Source: Aphodoplasma sp045626925
GTDB lineage: Bacteria; Bacillota; Clostridia; UBA1381; UMGS1253
Direction of reading: 5' to 3'
DNA: 50,675 bases
NCBI GenBank assembly: GCA_045626925.1
Contig: JAZUQZ010000012.1
Coordinates: 1-50,675, forward strand
Position numbers and translations under genes: made by a program. Positions 49,100 to 50,675 of this stretch are shown one piece after another. Under the pieces are notes generated by a model. It was not told where the DNA came from. It searched no databases and saw nothing but the letters and a program-made list of their open reading frames with translations. The first letter of the stretch is position 1; each line of letters starts with the position of its first letter.

Positions 49100-49460
49100 T
49101 TAACAACAAAAATCCACGCCCCAACGAGCGTGGATTTTTGTTGTTATACATTGCACGGTTTTATAGCTTTCGCCGTATGGCTCACCGATTTTAGCAGATG
49201 TTCTGTTGTCATCTGACTTCGGGACAAGTTGTCCCGAAGTTAAATCTGTCCTGTGTCCTTGTCGGCTCATAGCTTCCATCTTTAATTTGTAAGCAAAGGC
49301 TTTTTCACTTGGTGAAATGTTATCTCTGTGCAGGTTACTGTCAACAAGTGCTATTGCGGCATTATCTCTATCCATTTCAACAATAAGAGCAGGAACTTCT
49401 GCAAGTCCTGCTCGTTTGCTTGCAAACAATATGCGATGTCCTGAGCTTATCCCGTATTGG
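49100..49460 (-). pseudogene. ParB N-terminal fragment (conjugative element remnant)
   Basis: The minus-strand frame carries SSGHRILFASKRAGLAEVP, MDRDNAAIALVDSNLHRD, SEKAFAYKLKMEAMSRQGHR and LTSGQLVPKSDD, the N-terminal ParB/Spo0J domain found in Tn1549-type elements. The start is missing: upstream the homology switches to a relaxase tail. The end is also lost after GESYKTVQ, where the frame runs into the terminator. It is therefore a truncated, probably non-functional piece. Confidence 0.8.
49102..49145. terminator. Strong terminator after sigG
   Basis: AACAACAAAAATCCACGC, loop of eight, GCGTGGATTTTTGTTGTT: an 18-pair stem. It also follows the ParB fragment on minus. Confidence 0.95.
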
Positions 49461-49745
49461 ATTAATCTTTGCAGATACATTACGGATTTCCGCTTTATAG
49501 ATATCTTTATCCTCGTCGGTTTTAGCTCGGCGATGTTTGTTCTCCAAAGCCTTTCGCTCAGCATCAAGGTCATCAATCTGTTTTGATAATTTGCCTATAA
49601 ATGCTTCAAGCTCCGACACGGTGGTGATGTTTTCATCGTGCAAGAGCTTGAATTGCTTTTTATACTGTTCAAATTTTCGTATCTCCTGACGCATTTTTGG
49701 AGATAAGGGCGGTGTGCAATTAGGTTTTGGTGTACTTGGCGTTAA
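49440..49745 (-). pseudogene. Relaxase C-terminal fragment
   Basis: The minus-strand frame reads TPKPNCTPPLSPKMRQEIRK, YKKQFKLLHDENITTVSELE, FIGKLSKQIDDLDAERKALE and YKAEIRNVSAKINPIRDKLR, the helical tail of MOB-type relaxases in Tn1549-like integrative elements. The N-terminal nuclease domain is absent. At about 49445 it joins the ParB fragment in another frame, which points to a deletion between two genes of the same element. Confidence 0.75.
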
Positions 49746-49837
49746 GAGTTCTAAAAATAAATAAAATGTTTTCTTTATAAAAAGTTAATGTTTTATCTGC
49801 ATTTATTGTGATTTATATAGAAAAATAGCAAATAGTA

Positions 49838-49866
49838 TTGAAAAATTGAATTATATATGATATAAT
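49838..49866 (+). promoter_or_regulatory. Promoter of the sensor gene
   Basis: TTGAAA (49838-49843) and TATAAT (49861-49866), spacer 17. Confidence 0.75.
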
Positions 49867-49921
49867 TTTATACGGATATATGTAGCTTTTGAAAGTGTTA
49901 TATATTTAAGAGGTAATGGAT

Positions 49922-50675
49922 ATGGCAATAACATATAAACGAAAAAAACAAAGACAAAATAATATTTTATATACAATTGTTGCTGCAATTTTAATATGTG
50001 CAGTCTTTTTTGCAATGGTTGTATCTTTCTTTATTAAGGCTGAGGACGATGCTTATGAAATGCTTCATATTCAGACAAAACAGATTAAAGACGATCTTAC
50101 TTTGCAATTGAAATCAGACAGAGAAAATCTTATTACTATGGCAAACTTTGCGTCAAAGCTCTATGCTGACGGAAAAGGCTATGAGCGTATGTTTGATTCC
50201 TTTAAGCCAATCGGTTTGTTTTCAAGAATTGGCATACTTAACCCAGACGGCACATTTATCACAAAGGACGGAGTCTATGATTTAAGCGGACAAATTTCAT
50301 TTGAAGAGCAGGCCCTTCTGGGGGAACATGTTACCGGAAGAACTTATAGCTATTCAATGCCTGATGAGCAGGTGGTACGCAGCTCTGTTCCGATTCAGGT
50401 AAACGGAGAAACTGTCGGCATTATGTATGGTATCATCAAAATCGAAACCATCAACGAAAAATACAATAATATGGCAAAAGAGCTTGATGCTCAACTTTTT
50501 GTTTATGATAAAGAAACAGGGAAATTTATTGTAGATACAATAAATGAAAAACCATCTGAACTGTCAAGCTTGAAAAACAGGGAGTATAATGACGGCTATT
50601 CATACGAAATGCTGGCCAATTCCGATAAAGGATATTCATCGTTCAAGTCAATACGTACAGGCGAGGATTTGTATA
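49922..50675 (+). CDS. Membrane sensor protein, N-terminal part (cut by window end)
   Basis: The first 251 codons of a gene that continues outside the window. A basic N-terminus (YKRKKQRQNN) precedes one membrane helix (about 17-40). An extracellular sensor region follows, with a helix rich in charged residues and PDC/dCache-like segments (RIGILNPDGTFITKDG, FEEQALLGEHVTGRTY, GIMYGIIKIETIN). Such sensors usually precede a GGDEF, HAMP-kinase or chemoreceptor output domain, which cannot be seen here. AGAGGTAATGG lies just before the ATG. Confidence 0.75.
   Translation, partial: MAITYKRKKQRQNNILYTIVAAILICAVFFAMVVSFFIKAEDDAYEMLHIQTKQIKDDLTLQLKSDRENLITMANFASKLYADGKGYERMFDSFKPIGLFSRIGILNPDGTFITKDGVYDLSGQISFEEQALLGEHVTGRTYSYSMPDEQVVRSSVPIQVNGETVGIMYGIIKIETINEKYNNMAKELDAQLFVYDKETGKFIVDTINEKPSELSSLKNREYNDGYSYEMLANSDKGYSSFKSIRTGEDLY

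Noticed and set aside
1..50675. CRISPR array or cas genes
   Set aside because: No regularly spaced direct repeats with unique spacers and no Cas-like protein. The 202-373 array has inverted, not direct, halves and spacers that are hairpins.

Overview
The window looks like a chromosome segment of a low-GC, endospore-forming member of the Clostridia (Firmicutes), probably close to the Ruminococcaceae/Oscillospiraceae. The support is SpoIIGA, SigE, SigG and YunB homologues, a Firmicutes-type LexA regulon, a tetrahydrofolate riboswitch of the kind first known from Eubacterium siraeum and relatives, the clostridial mreBCD-pbp2-minCDE cluster, a ylxM-ffh-rpsP-khpA-rimM-trmD operon, and AGGAGG ribosome binding sites with consensus sigma-A promoters throughout.

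Layout. 1-5.4 kb is accessory: a GC-rich structured RNA tail, a nested inverted-repeat ladder, a DUF4153 membrane protein, a DUF554 protein with a LysR regulator, an unidentified structured RNA at 4.2-4.46 kb, and a YgjV-like membrane protein. A 16-base motif (CATCTAAAYYRTTCGR) occurs four times here, each copy just upstream of an intrinsic terminator. 5.4-11.3 kb is housekeeping: an SLH protein, a small Cys-rich protein, lexA, yunB, a THF-riboswitch-controlled folT-folC pair, and three tRNA genes. 11.4-18.2 kb is an AT-rich genomic island directly after tRNA-Arg(CCU). It carries a serine-recombinase module (catalytic-domain-less recombinase fragment, SHOCT/KilA-N protein, large serine recombinase), a protein with a degenerate helicase half and two PD-(D/E)XK-type nuclease motifs, and a zeta-toxin-like kinase with a small basic protein and a four-helix membrane protein. 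These last genes are the best candidates for an undescribed defence or toxin-antitoxin system.

18.5-49.1 kb is largely conserved core: ppa, nudF, zapA, a U32 peptidase, a NusG-II/Gx pair, maf, mreBCD, pbp2, minCDE, mgsA, an XRE regulator, metK, a polysaccharide O-acetylation operon (DUF4358, MBOAT, DHHW), an AEC transporter, an SOS-controlled YneA-like LysM protein, nagB, a DUF1292 protein, 6S RNA, a methyltransferase, rsmD, coaD, tspO, the ffh-trmD operon and spoIIGA-sigE-sigG. 49.1-49.8 kb holds a decayed conjugative-element remnant in which a relaxase C-terminus runs into a ParB fragment. The window ends inside a gene for a membrane-anchored sensor protein.

How the genes work together. 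Cell shape and division genes (mre, pbp2, min, zapA) and SOS control link through LexA: the lexA promoter has a weak operator, and the yneA-like gene has two operators around its promoter. Folate uptake (FolT) and polyglutamylation (FolC) share one leader that senses tetrahydrofolate. The sporulation sigma factors and SpoIIGA sit together in the usual activation order.
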